A DNA stretch of 64,000 nt from Owenia fusiformis (Eukaryota; Annelida; Polychaeta; Sabellida; Oweniidae), in NCBI GenBank assembly GCA_903813345.2, contig CAIIXF020000001.1, positions 7,011,098-7,075,097 on the forward strand, in the 5' to 3' direction. Below the pieces are notes generated by a model that was not told the DNA's origin, ran no database searches, and saw nothing but the letters and a program-made list of their open reading frames with translations. How positions within the stretch are numbered: the first letter of the stretch is position 1; every line of letters begins with the position of its first letter. Shown one piece after another: positions 44,601 to 55,400 of the stretch. The translations under genes were made by a program, and so were the position numbers.

Positions 44601-47600
44601 TTTAAAGATACTGAATTTGGATGACCAAAATGAACTGAAACCAATGGATAGCATGAGCTTTTTCAATGGAGAAATAACATGGGGAACACTTATCTTAAAG
44701 CAATTAAGTTTTTCTTTCAAGAACTATTTGATACATCAAAATAGAGAATAGTAATGCATTTAACATTGTAAAAAATGATTGCATTTTTGGTGGAAATGGG
44801 GTCAACATCTTTGAAAAGTGTGTTGATGGGTTTATTGCTAGTTAAATATCTCCGTGTTTGTTTGATTTTATTATTACTGTATATAATTTTCTTTGAGATA
44901 ATGAATTGATCTAAAAGATAAACCTGTCTTCATTGTCAGAAAATAGTCATAATCCAAGACACAACCTTCTGAAATTGTTTGCGATAACCTACGTGCTCCA
45001 TTTATTTAAGAGTAAGACAGAATTGATAATTAATTCAAAATATATATGTATTATTGCTGAATTTTGCACTATATTTGTATAAATGTACCTCTTTTGAAGG
45101 TGCCAAAGTTTTCCATTTTCCACAATTTGGAAATCCGCAGTGAATAATTTTTTGGTCATTCATGATACCCCTGGTGTTTATTTTAGGTTCTTACTCCATT
45201 ATGAAACAACAATTTTTCAATCAGATGGTGTCATATTGTTAAGAAAAGATTTATCTTTAAAATGATATATAATACATGGCACAGTTTAATACATATTATA
45301 TGAATCATTCATCTTTAAACTTTTTTTGGCCCACCCTGTATAAACAGATTTATTACAAATTATTAACTTTTGCCATACTTAATCAATCACCACTAAATGA
45401 TGCTACTTCATTTTGACCGCATACATGTACAATATATATAAGAAAAACAATTATGTGTCTTATCTAATGCCTTTTGATTCTTAAGATTAGACCTCTATGA
45501 ACGTTATAAACTTTGCATCAACACCAGACATGGCTATCCATAAATCCCGTTCCGGCATAATCCTATCTATATATTTCATATACACAAGGGATCCACTGAC
45601 ATTTAAGTTCCACTTTTTGAGCACACTATAAAACCTTAGGGATTTCTCACTCAAATAAAACATCATGGGCCAAATATCCACTGGCGCATCTATCAAGTTT
45701 TTCTCTTCAAGAACCCTCTTACTATAATGGCCATTATTTCCCAGTCCCCAGTTATAATATCTTCATTTTTTATGTTGCAATTGTAATTGGTGAGATGGAT
45801 ATGCAAGGCTGAAGTAACCAAAAAGCTCTATTACTACAGCTATCAATTCATCAATAAGCTCAATTTGTGTGCATTATATTAAACTTAGAATGGAAATGAT
45901 GGCAAAATAATATTATGTAAAATTTATTCAGCTCTGTGGTGATGTTAACCATTTTTGCAACCACAGAAAATGAAGTAGTATCTGAGTCATAACCTTCTTA
46001 AGGGAGTGTTTTATCTTTTTTTTTTATTTAGGAATATCAATAAATTTAATGTTGGCTGATCTTAAATGCTGTTTCTCATATACTACCCAAACTACTCTAG
46101 CTTGAAAGGGTAATTAGGTTTGTGGAATCATCAGAATTTTTTGGAGGCACAGACATTCTATTAAAGCATGGAAAACATATCTCAAATTGGTTCATATTTG
46201 ACTGGATGTACTGAACTGGTTCATGTGGAATCATCAGATTTTTTGGAGGCACAGGCATGAAAAACATTCCAAATTGGTTCATATTTGACTGGATGTACTA
46301 AACTGGTGCATCTAAGACAAGCACAGGTTGATTGCTATGAATTAGTATGTGCTTTGACAGAGCTAAGGCCTACTAGTAAAGCAATTTACATTAAGGCAAG
46401 AGGTCTCATTTTCATAAAATCAATAGCATAACACACGGTTTGGCATCAAGTAACACTTCAAATTGCCAACAACACAACATGGGCATTATGAGGTCTAACC
46501 ACTGACCTAATCAGTGATATATTTTCTTTCCTTATTCCCTACATGCATTAATTTTCTTCTGGATAAGGTTTGACAGCCTATCAATTCAAAACGATTCTTC
46601 AACTATAGATAGTTTTGCTGATGAACTGTACGGTTGTAATAGATTAATGGCCTTGTATACAGTTACGGTAATGTATGTTTTGTGCAGAGAATATTAAACA
46701 ATGAATGTCTATTTTTATACACAGGACTCCAAGAATCAATTTAGAATAATCAGATAAGCAAAATTAAGTAAAGATATCTCAATTAATTTGGTCAAAATCA
46801 CAATCATTCTAGTAAATTCCCTTTTTGCAAAATGTCACTTATTAAAGGAAGAAGTAATGATTAAGTTTACTATTCATTTATATTGGAAATATTCTTGTCA
46901 GAAAGCATACCAATGTTAATTCATAAAATATGTTATGTCTGATCAGATATTGAAATTATTGAAGATGTACATGTATGGTGCAAAAATGTCCAAATTCATT
47001 AGAGTATAATGGGGGAATTCCCCCAAATAGATATAAATCAGAGAATTATCCAGAAATACGGGTCAGAACTGCCTGTTTTAGGAAATATGCATGACAGAAC
47101 TATGAGAGCAAAAAATTCTATTCCTTTTCTTTCTATTCCTTTCTGATCCCTCACTTATATCCTTTTGTTGATGGGCTAGGTATAAATACCACATAATTCA
47201 AAATTTCACATTTGTTGGGCAAAACTCAATTATTTGCTAAGATTTAAAAACTCAGCAGAAATATCACTCCCTTTAGACACAATCAGTCACTTTCCCCTAG
47301 AAGTTAAAAATACATTGGCGGGTGGCAAAAATTCCAAAACCATTCATAAAAGAATTACTTCACTTAGACATGTCCATGATGGCCAAGCATATATCAATGA
47401 ATTTCAGGCTTAATAGATATTTTTGCAGTTTTTTTTAGTTCAGAATTGGTTACTATTCATGAAGATTGTGGAAGAAATTGCCTAAAGCTACAATATTAAA
47501 TTTGTCATTGTTGCAAACCCAATTAGTGAAACCCAGAGAGTTACATAATGTGTCCCATGGTAGTGAAGTAATCTCATTAGATATTTAATAACAATGTTAT

Positions 47601-50600
47601 GGGCCAAGGAGGAATTCTATCTTATTTTTCTTGCTTGTATACTATCAAGCTAAATTATACTTTAGATGATGACTTGAGCAAAAAGTCCAGGACCACGATA
47701 GTAGTGGCACAATCAAGTAGGGTATACTCGATATGCATTTTCCTAAGTTTGAAGATTTTGTGAAATGGCTAAGTGTGGTTGTCATGGTAGACAGAAATCT
47801 GTTTGTTATAATGACTGATATATGAGCTATAGTGCTATCAAGATTTAAAGAAAACAAAGGAATATTTTTAAAACCCATAATTATTGGACAATATGTCAGC
47901 GCTGTCCCAAATTTGAGCTCTCACCAATGCCTCGTGTCATGTTCTTGTCTTTGAGAAGCAACTTAATGTGCCTATACATTTACAGTATATACACTATATA
48001 TAGAGGTTAACAAATTTCCAAAATGATAAATGGTAATTATCTCAAGATCCGGTTACTTTGTTGGAGAGTTCAATAATTTTGTCATTTATTTGTGTCTGTA
48101 CAAATATGGTAACAAGAGATTAGTGTGGCCTAAAGTCATATCAAATGAGTAATTTTAGATAACAAATGATAGCATTTACTGGAATATAATTTGAATTTCC
48201 GGAAAAGCAAATTGAAAATGTCTCCTAATTGGGCTTGTGATGATTGAAGATGAAATGAGTGCTTCAAGTGCATTTGAAACCAAAATTCCCTTTATTTATA
48301 CATTTTGAAAAAAATGTAATATTTTTTCCTCTCAGATTGGCCAATTTCCATGTTTTATGCTCAAAGCCAAAATTGGCTGTGCAGCACGTACCTACCCAAA
48401 TTATTTGGAGTGAACCCCTTGGGTAATATATTTGACAATATGGGGCATAATGATTGTACAAACCAGTGTTAAATTACTTATCTAAGAAATAAAAGGTTTC
48501 ATAGAATGCTTTTGGAAAGGACATTTATCAAGAGGAAAATACTTTACTTTAATGAACAATCAACCTGTTGAAGATGTAAACCCTATTATTGAACATTCAA
48601 CATATTGTATAGATACGCCATTGATTTATTAATTGGCCATTTTCAGTTAGCTAGATTTTAATTGTTTTATTTACTGAATTTGTTGCTATGCATTTCTTCT
48701 ATATAATGGTATGCCATTATGCTAGTAGACTGACATGATAATAACACGAGCTGCAACATGCATGATTGCAAATTGATAAATTCACTATCAATTATTTATT
48801 GCTCTTAGTTCCAAATAGCAGAGCAAATGAGAGCTTCAAAGTATGTTCGTTAATGAAAAATAAATGACACAATTTGTTCTCAGGTTCTAATATACCATTT
48901 GAAAGATGAGTATGTCTGCTTTAAGGCTCTGATGATTTCACATTTGAAATTGAACTGCTTCATCATTGCCACAACAAAAATATTTGTACACAAGGATAAA
49001 CCTGTTGTTGACTTGTATCTGGATAAAATCTGGACCATAGTGTACTTGTTGCATTTTAAAAGGGCAGCATCAGTACTTCTGGTCTTAAACCACTCCCAAC
49101 ATGTTTTTAAAACAATGACCTGTATAACTTGCATTAATAGACTTAATGTAATGTAAACATTATTGTTTGTAAACATCTTGACAAAAATTGTTCACTTAGT
49201 AAACAGCTTGACAAGTCAAAAACAGAAAGGTACATGTGCAGTATGGCAAGTGATTTCAGACAGTTATATCTTTCACCATGAGTACTTTCTGGGCATAAAA
49301 ACAATTTGTTTTCTTTCAATTGAAGTCCCCATGATGATAAAAATATCAATCAAACAATTTGAAAAATTATAAATAGGGACCCCACGTCAACAATTTTTTC
49401 AAAATGTTGAACTTATTTGCTCAAAAGAGGATCTTCTTTTTCTATTTTATATTGCATGATAAGATTATTTAACAAGGGGTCTAAAACATCTTCAAAAGTA
49501 GAATGGTATTGAAAGTCTAGTTTTGAAGATATCAATTTTCGATGACCAAAATCATGCTGAAAATAATATGAGTTTTCCCTATGGAAAAAAAAACTAGGGA
49601 AATATGGTTTTTATGTCACCACCAAAAAGTGGTGACATATTGTTATGGTCTCCGTTTTTTTTATGTCACCACCAAAAAGTGGTGACATATTGTTATGGTC
49701 TCCGTTTTTTTTGCGACGGCGGTTGGTGGTTGGCGTCCGGCGTCTGGCGTCCGGCGTCTGGCGTCTGGCGTCCGGCGTCCGGCGTCTGTAACAATTTCTT
49801 ACAACTTCCTATAACTTAACAAATACTGTTTAGACTGACTTCAATTTTTTTCTAAATCATCTACATCTTCTCAGAAGTTCAAATCTGACTTTAGATTTGA
49901 CATTTGACCTTCAATGACCTTCTCAAGGTCAAAAAGGTCTTGTTTCAACTTGCTTCACATTGACTAAATTTTTTTTCAAAATCATCTACATGTTCTCAGA
50001 AATTCAAATCTGACTTTAGATTTGACATTTGACCTTCAAATCTGACTTTAAATTTGACATTTGACCTTCAATGACCTTCTCAAGGTCAAAAAGGTCTTTT
50101 TTCAACTTGCTTCACATTGACTAAATTTTTTTTCAAAATCATATACATGTTCTCAGAAATTCAAATCTGACTTTAGATTTGACATTTGACCTTCAAATCT
50201 GACTTTAGATTTGACATTTGACCTTCAATGACCTTCTCAAGGTCAAAAAAGGTCAAAAAGGTCTGTTTTCAACTTGCTTCAAATTGACTAAATTTTTTTT
50301 TCAAAATCATCTACTTGTTCTCAGAAATTCAAATCTGACTTAAGATTTGACATTTGACCTTCAATGACCTTCTCAAGGTCAAAAAGGTCTTTTTTCAACT
50401 TGCTTCACATTGACTAATTTTTTTTTCAAAATCATCTACATGTTCTCAGAAATTCAAATCTGACTTTAGATTTGACATTTGACCTTCAAATCTGACTTTA
50501 GATTTGACATTTGACCTTCAATGACCTTCTCAAGGTCAAAAAGGTCTTTTTTCAACTTGCTTCACATTGACTAAATTTTTTTTCAAAATCATCTACATGT

Positions 50601-53600
50601 TCTCAGAAATTCAAATCTGACTTTAGATTTGACATTTGACCTTCAAATCTGACTGTAAATTTGACATTTGACCTTCAATGACCTTCTCAAGGTCAAAAAG
50701 GTCTTTTTTCAACTTGCTTCACATTGACTAAATTTTTTTTCAAAATCATATACATGTTCTCAGAAATTCAAATCTGACTTTAGATTTGACATTTGACCTT
50801 CAAATCTGACTTTAGATTTGACATTTGACCTTCAATGACCTTCTCAAGGTCAAAAAAGGTCAAAAAGGTCTGTTTTCAACTTGCTTCAAATTGACTAAAA
50901 ATTTTTTTCAAAATCATCTACTTGTTCTCAGAAATTCAAATCTGACTTAAGATTTGACATTTGACCTTCAATGACCTTCTCAAGGTGAAAAAGGTCTTTT
51001 TTCAACTTGCTTCACATTGACTAATTTTTTTTTCAAAATCATCTACATGTTCTCAGAAATTCAAATCTGACTTTAGATTTGACATTTGACCTTCAAATCT
51101 GACTTTAGATTTGACATTTGACCTTCAATGACCTTCTCAAGGTCAAAAAAGGTCAAAAAGGTCTGTTTTCAACTTGCTTCAAATTGACTTAATTTTTTTT
51201 TCAAAATCATCTACGTGTTCTCAGAAATTCAAATCTGACTTAAGATTTGACATTTGACCTTCAATGACCTTCTCAAGGTCAAAAAAGGTAAAAAAGGTCT
51301 GTTTTCAACTATTTTCGAATTGACTAAAAAAAATTTTCAAAATCATCTACGTGTTCTCAGAAATTCAAATCTGACTTTAGATTTGACTTAAGATTTGACA
51401 TTTGACCTTCAATGACCTTCTCAAAGTCAAAAAAGGTCAAAAAGGTCTTTTTTCAACTTGCTTCAAATTGACTAAATTTTTTTTTCAAAATCATCTACAT
51501 GTTCTCAGAAATTCAAATCTGACTTTAGATTTAACATTTGACCTTCAATGACCTTCTCAATGTCAAAAAAGGTCAAAAAGGTATTTTTTCATCTTGTTTC
51601 AAATTGACTAATTTTTTTTTTCAAAATCATCTACGTGTTCTCAGAAATTCAAATCTGACTTTAGATTTGACTTAAGATTTGACATTTGACCTTCAATGAC
51701 CTTCTCAAAGTCAAAAAAGGTCAAAAAGGTCTTTTTTCAACTTGCTTCAAATTGACTAAATTTTTTTTTCAAAATCATCTACATGTTCTCAGAAATTCAA
51801 ATCTGACTTTAGATTTGACATTTGACCTTCAATGACCTTCTCAGTGTCAAAAAAGGTCAAAAAGGTATTTTTTCATCTTGCTTCAAATTGACTAAATTTT
51901 TTTTTCAAAATCATCTACATGTTCTCAGAAATTTAAATATGACTTTAGATTTGACTTTAGATTTGACATTTGACCTTCTCAAGGTCAAAAAAGGTCAAAA
52001 AGGTCTGTTTTCAACTTGCTTCAAATTGACCAATTTTTTTTTTCAAAATCATCTACATCTTTTCAGAAGCTCAAATTTGACTTTACAAGTTCTCAGAAGT
52101 TCAAATCTGACTTTAGATTTGACCTTTGACCTTCAATGACCTTCTCAAGGTCAAAAAGGTCTTTTTTCAACTTGCTTCAAATTGACTAATTTTTTTTTCA
52201 AAATCATCTACATGTTCTCAGAAGTTCTTCTTAAGGTCAAAAGGTATTTTTCAACTTGCTTTAAATTGACCAAATTGTTTTAGGTGGTGACATTTTGTCA
52301 TGTTAATGCCTTGTTAACTTTGTTGCATTTCAATACCCATTCCCTTTTCAGAAGTTATTAATATAGTGGAGAAGAAACTTTTGATATACTGTAAAACGGG
52401 TAATTTTGTCACCGGAAAATTTTAGCGATTTTTCAATCTTAAGGGGTTTTAGCGCGGGAAATATTAGCGAAATGAAGATTAATCTTTAAAAAATCAAATT
52501 AGCGAAATGCATTAGAAATTTTATCATTTATGGCAGAAGAATGAATAACGGACATGACAGAGGAATTATCAAAATGTAAGACTTCTAACGCACATGGTAT
52601 TGGTCCAAACTACTGTAATCTCATCTGACTAATCACAAAATCACGGTAGCATTTAAAATATTGAAAGAAACATACGATTTAAAAATATTTACCTTTATCA
52701 AATTACAAACCGGAAGTCGAGCACTGAACGAAAAGGTTTATTTTAGCGAATTGAATTTTTAGTGAAACTATAGCGATCGCCAACAATCGCTAACAATTAC
52801 CCCTCGCTAACAATACCCGTTTTACAGTATTCAAATTGAGGAAAACAAGATCCTCTTTTTAGAAAATACACCTTACATTTTTAAAAAAGTGACAAGGTTG
52901 GGTCTTAAAGGCAGAATCTGATCTATAGGGGGTGACAAAATTACAAGCAACATGTATATTTGACCTACCAATCTATTCCTTACAATATCAAATACAATAT
53001 CTCCCAAAAGATTCACAATATGTTATAAATTGGTGAAGTTATTAATGATTCAAACAGTGCAAAAATGAGTGAAAAATGTTTAAATTCTCCCAAATAATAA
53101 GAATGGTAACCATTCTTATAGAAAAATAATACATTATTGTAAAAATCTTTAGTTTACCTGGAAGAAAGTATGCACTTCTAAAATTGAATTAATTTTTTGT
53201 TTAGCCTGCTCGCTATATCTGATTCTCTCTTTAATCCATAATTTTTCAGAGAGTTGGATTGATATTTTACTATCATGGGGACTTCACTTTAAAGAAAACA
53301 TATTGTTTTAATGAAAACCACTGTATTTATACCCAGAAAGTACTTATGGTGAATGATATGACTGTCTTAAATCACTTGCCATACTGCACACGGACCCTTA
53401 TGCTCTCACAATTTTGAATTATATATAAGATCCTGTATCAGCCAAAATCCTGTATCAGAACTATCAGAAAATTTCATGAGACTTAATATTGTGTTATTAT
53501 GGTATATTATGAACCATATTAGTATTAAAAATTATTTCTATTTTACAATTTGTTAAAATTTGAAAATGTGATTCGATAAATTAGATTGTATCATTTATGA

Positions 53601-55295
53601 CACCATCATTGGGTGACGACATACAGAACAAGTTTCAGAAAAATATTATGGAATAGATAGGTTATTGATGGAATATGAATTTTTCCTCAAGAAAATATGA
53701 TATTGGCCTCGAAAAATATCATATTAACACTCGGGCTGTCACCCTCGGTCAATATGATATTTTCCCTCGAAATAAAATTCATATTTCATCCCTCCCATTA
53801 AATAACCTCTATATATCCCGCTGTATCTCCCACTCAGCAATTCCTGGGAATTTTTTTCAGTGCATGTTCTCATAATCTACTAAGTATAGGATTAATCAGT
53901 TATTTAATGCTCGGTTTGCATACAGGGTTTAAGCCTCGGGAAATACAATGTATATAGCCTCTGTCCCTGTGGTCGCTAGGGTTCATATATTATATTTCCC
54001 TCAGGATATATCCTGTATCCAAAACTTCCCATTAAATAACCCTCATAGTCATATAGATATTGATGATGCGAATTACAGGTCATTAGGCCTAAGTTTAAAT
54101 ATTTTTGGTTGATTTTAGAATCAGAATTCCAGAAACGTCAATTTAAATTTAACAGTTGACCTTTAATATACTGTTCATACCCTTCTGTACGTACCTTATT
54201 GAGCATAGGTTGAGATTGCGTCATCCTGTCTAGTGATTCTTGGTCAACTGCCAGTAGATTGTTGAAGCTAGGGTTGTTCTCTGGTAAGCTCTGTGTATCA
54301 GGGCATCCTCCCTTTCCTTCGTTGGTTTTACACTCACTGGGTGTGTTAATGTCCTTTATAGCAAGGGCATATGTGGCAGCTGGGGGGCGATTGGCCTGAG
54401 GTTTGAAATCAATGTGTTTGTTGATTTGTTGATTGAGGTTGTTCCTGCTGTCTGAGACGACATCAACAAGACTGAGTTCAACGCTACGTGCGAATGCATC
54501 TCTTAAGTTTGATGAGTGGTTAAAACTCAGTATGCTTCCATTGCGTTTGGCTTGTGCTAATGCCTCACGACGTTTCAGTGCTTTTTCACGCCGCATCTGA
54601 TCTTTGTAGAACTCAGCAAAATTGTTAACTATAATTGGAATAGGCAGGGCAATAACTAATACCCCACATATACAACACACTGCACCAACTACCTTACCCA
54701 GAGCTGTCTTAGGGTAGACATCACCATAACCTACTGTCGTCATTGTAATAGCTGCCCACCAAAACGTCTGAGGAATACTGATGTATTTGGGATTTTCGTC
54801 TTTTTCAGCAAAATATGCTAAACTTGAAAACATGAGTATGCCTATAGCTAAGAACATCATGAGCAAACCAAGCTCTTTGTATGATCTTTGTAATGTATAG
54901 CCCAATGACTGCAATCCTGTGGAGTGGCGGGCAAGTTTCAGAATCCTTAATATCCTCATAATACGAAAGATTTGGACAACTCTTCTGACATTATGGAATT
55001 GTTCCGTACTTCTGTTTGACTCAACCAACCCCAAGGAGATAAAATATGGTAGGATTGCTAGTAAATCTATTATATTTAAAGGTGCTTTGAAGAACTTCCA
55101 TTTATTTGGTGCTGCCCAAAATCGGGCTAAATACTCCAATGTGAACCAAGCTATACAGACTGCTTCTACTAATGCCAGCTTCTCATTATCAGTTGGCTGG
55201 TCATCTTTGTCACGTCCCTGTATTGATGGCATAGTATTTAATGTTAGGGCAATTGTGGATAGGACTATGAATAGTACTGACACTACCGCTACTAC
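41067..55295 (-). CDS. Shab/Kv2 voltage-gated potassium channel, S1 to C-terminus (T1 exon outside window)
   Basis: Kv2 channels are tetrameric delayed rectifiers of the plasma membrane. Three minus-strand exons, 55295-54195, 43858-43186 and 41611-41067, join in phase to 772 residues plus stop. Numbered from the first residue here: S1 about 1-19, S2 43-61, S3 73-91, S4 104-123 with regularly spaced Arg ([17 protein letters not shown]), S5 140-162, selectivity filter TVGYGD 187-192, S6 202-227 with the Kv2-type PIP bend. [25 protein letters not shown] and TQSQPMLN mark the Kv2 tail and separate it from Kv1, Kv3 and Kv4. The rest of the tail is low-complexity, rich in Ser, Asn, Lys and His. The N-terminal T1 domain should lie on an exon right of 64000; I found none between 55300 and 64000. 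It corresponds to KCNB1/KCNB2 of vertebrates and Shab of insects. Confidence 0.95.
42771..43075. mobile_element. 305-bp MITE with 20-bp ends and 9-bp target duplication
   Basis: Perfect inverted ends caaggaggattggctcccag and ctgggagccaatcctccttg, flanked by gatcaccga on both sides (42762-42770, 43076-43084). It inserted in a Kv2 intron about 100 bases from exon A. A 9-bp duplication fits Mutator-like transposition. Confidence 0.88.
43186..43858 (-). CDS. Kv2 C-terminal exon A
   Basis: Acceptor attttag, donor gtatgt, 224 codons plus one base. It begins [20 protein letters not shown], then [34 protein letters not shown] and [13 protein letters not shown]. No domain is recognised. Assignment to Kv2 rests on strand, phase 0 entry after the membrane exon, and lack of any other gene. 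Confidence 0.8.
44053..45338. mobile_element. 1.29-kb TA-flanked foldback transposon
   Basis: TA lies at both edges (44051-44052, 45339-45340). The ends are cagggttggccaaaaaaa and tttttttggcccaccctg, and homology between the arms runs at least 170 bases (caccaggggtgtcatga versus tcatgatacccctggtg). Inner segments such as gttgacctaattttcacc and ggtggaaatggggtcaac are mirrored as well. No transposase is visible. Confidence 0.82.
46118..46310. repeat. Two-copy tandem duplication
   Basis: Two copies of roughly 95-105 bases share gtggaatcatcaga, ttttttggaggcacag, aaattggttcatatttgac and tggatgtact. Confidence 0.8.
49230..49302 (-). repeat. Dispersed repeat R1, copy 2
   Basis: Inverted match to 23949-24026 and 53328-53402. 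The match to the 53-kb copy extends on to the gaagtccccatgatgataaa segment at about 49322. Confidence 0.68.
49612..52310 (+). mobile_element. Hairpin element, family A, with a 17-unit AGGTCA-rich array
   Basis: The terminus tgtcaccacc (49614-49623) is inverted at ggtggtgaca (52283-52292). The left 50 bases, which form a hairpin, are duplicated exactly (49611-49660 and 49661-49710). Then comes a ggcgtccggcgtctggcgtc tract, then about 17 units of roughly 125-160 bases holding gttctcagaaattcaaatct, gacatttgaccttcaatgac, cttctcaaggtcaaaaaggt and ttcaaaatcatctacatg. It ends gtcatgttaatgccttgtt. Relatives lie at 651-1158 and 5515-5602. Confidence 0.85.
52389..52827. mobile_element. 439-bp TA-flanked MITE
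   Basis: Perfect 14-bp inverted ends ctgtaaaacgggta and tacccgttttacag with TA at both sides. The interior has repeated ttttagcgatt, ttagcgaaatg and tagcgcggg phrases. Confidence 0.82.
53328..53402 (+). repeat. Dispersed repeat R1, copy 3
   Basis: Contains cagaaagtacttatggtgaa, gatatgactgtctt and aatcacttgccatactgcac, as in copies 1 and 2. Confidence 0.68.
53655..54055. repeat. Foldback repeat with CCTCGAAA/ATATCAT phrases
   Basis: Mirrored segments: gaatatgaatttttcctc versus cgaaataaaattcatatttc, and gaaaatatgatattgg versus caatatgatattttcc. It then has gcctcgggaaatacaatgta with its partner. Related to 33285-33515. Confidence 0.65.
54195..55295 (-). CDS. Kv2 exon with the whole membrane domain
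   Basis: Acceptor cttgcag, donor gtacgt, 367 codons, phase 0 at both ends. It begins [17 protein letters not shown] (S1) and ends SQPMLNK. The frame stays open past the donor to 54138, but the strong donor within the TQSQPMLN motif makes read-through unlikely as the main form. A single exon carrying S1 to the proximal tail is typical of Kv2 genes. Confidence 0.95.
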
Positions 55296-55400
55296 CTGCA
55301 AGCATACATAAGCATATGGTCAAATCAAATCAAAATAAGTTGTTCATAATAAAAGTATAAGTTCAGTTTTCTACAAAAATGAATGAAGAAAATATATGTC

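Larger units (their letters stand above)
43859..54194. other. Kv2 intron of 10.3 kb
   Basis: It holds the elements listed separately (44053, 46118, 49230, 49612, 52389, 53328, 53655). The stretches 45400-46100 and 46320-49200 show no gene or clear repeat. Confidence 0.7.

Noticed and set aside
45487-45696. 69-codon minus-strand open frame that looks protein-like
   Set aside because: No motif was recognised and no repeat copy or splice partner was seen; not enough to call a gene.
54138-54194. Read-through tail of the Kv2 membrane exon to a stop
   Set aside because: A strong gtacgt donor follows the TQSQPMLN motif and later exons join in phase. It could be a minor retained-intron isoform.
54919-55311. 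130-codon plus-strand open frame
   Set aside because: It is the antisense shadow of the Kv2 membrane exon.
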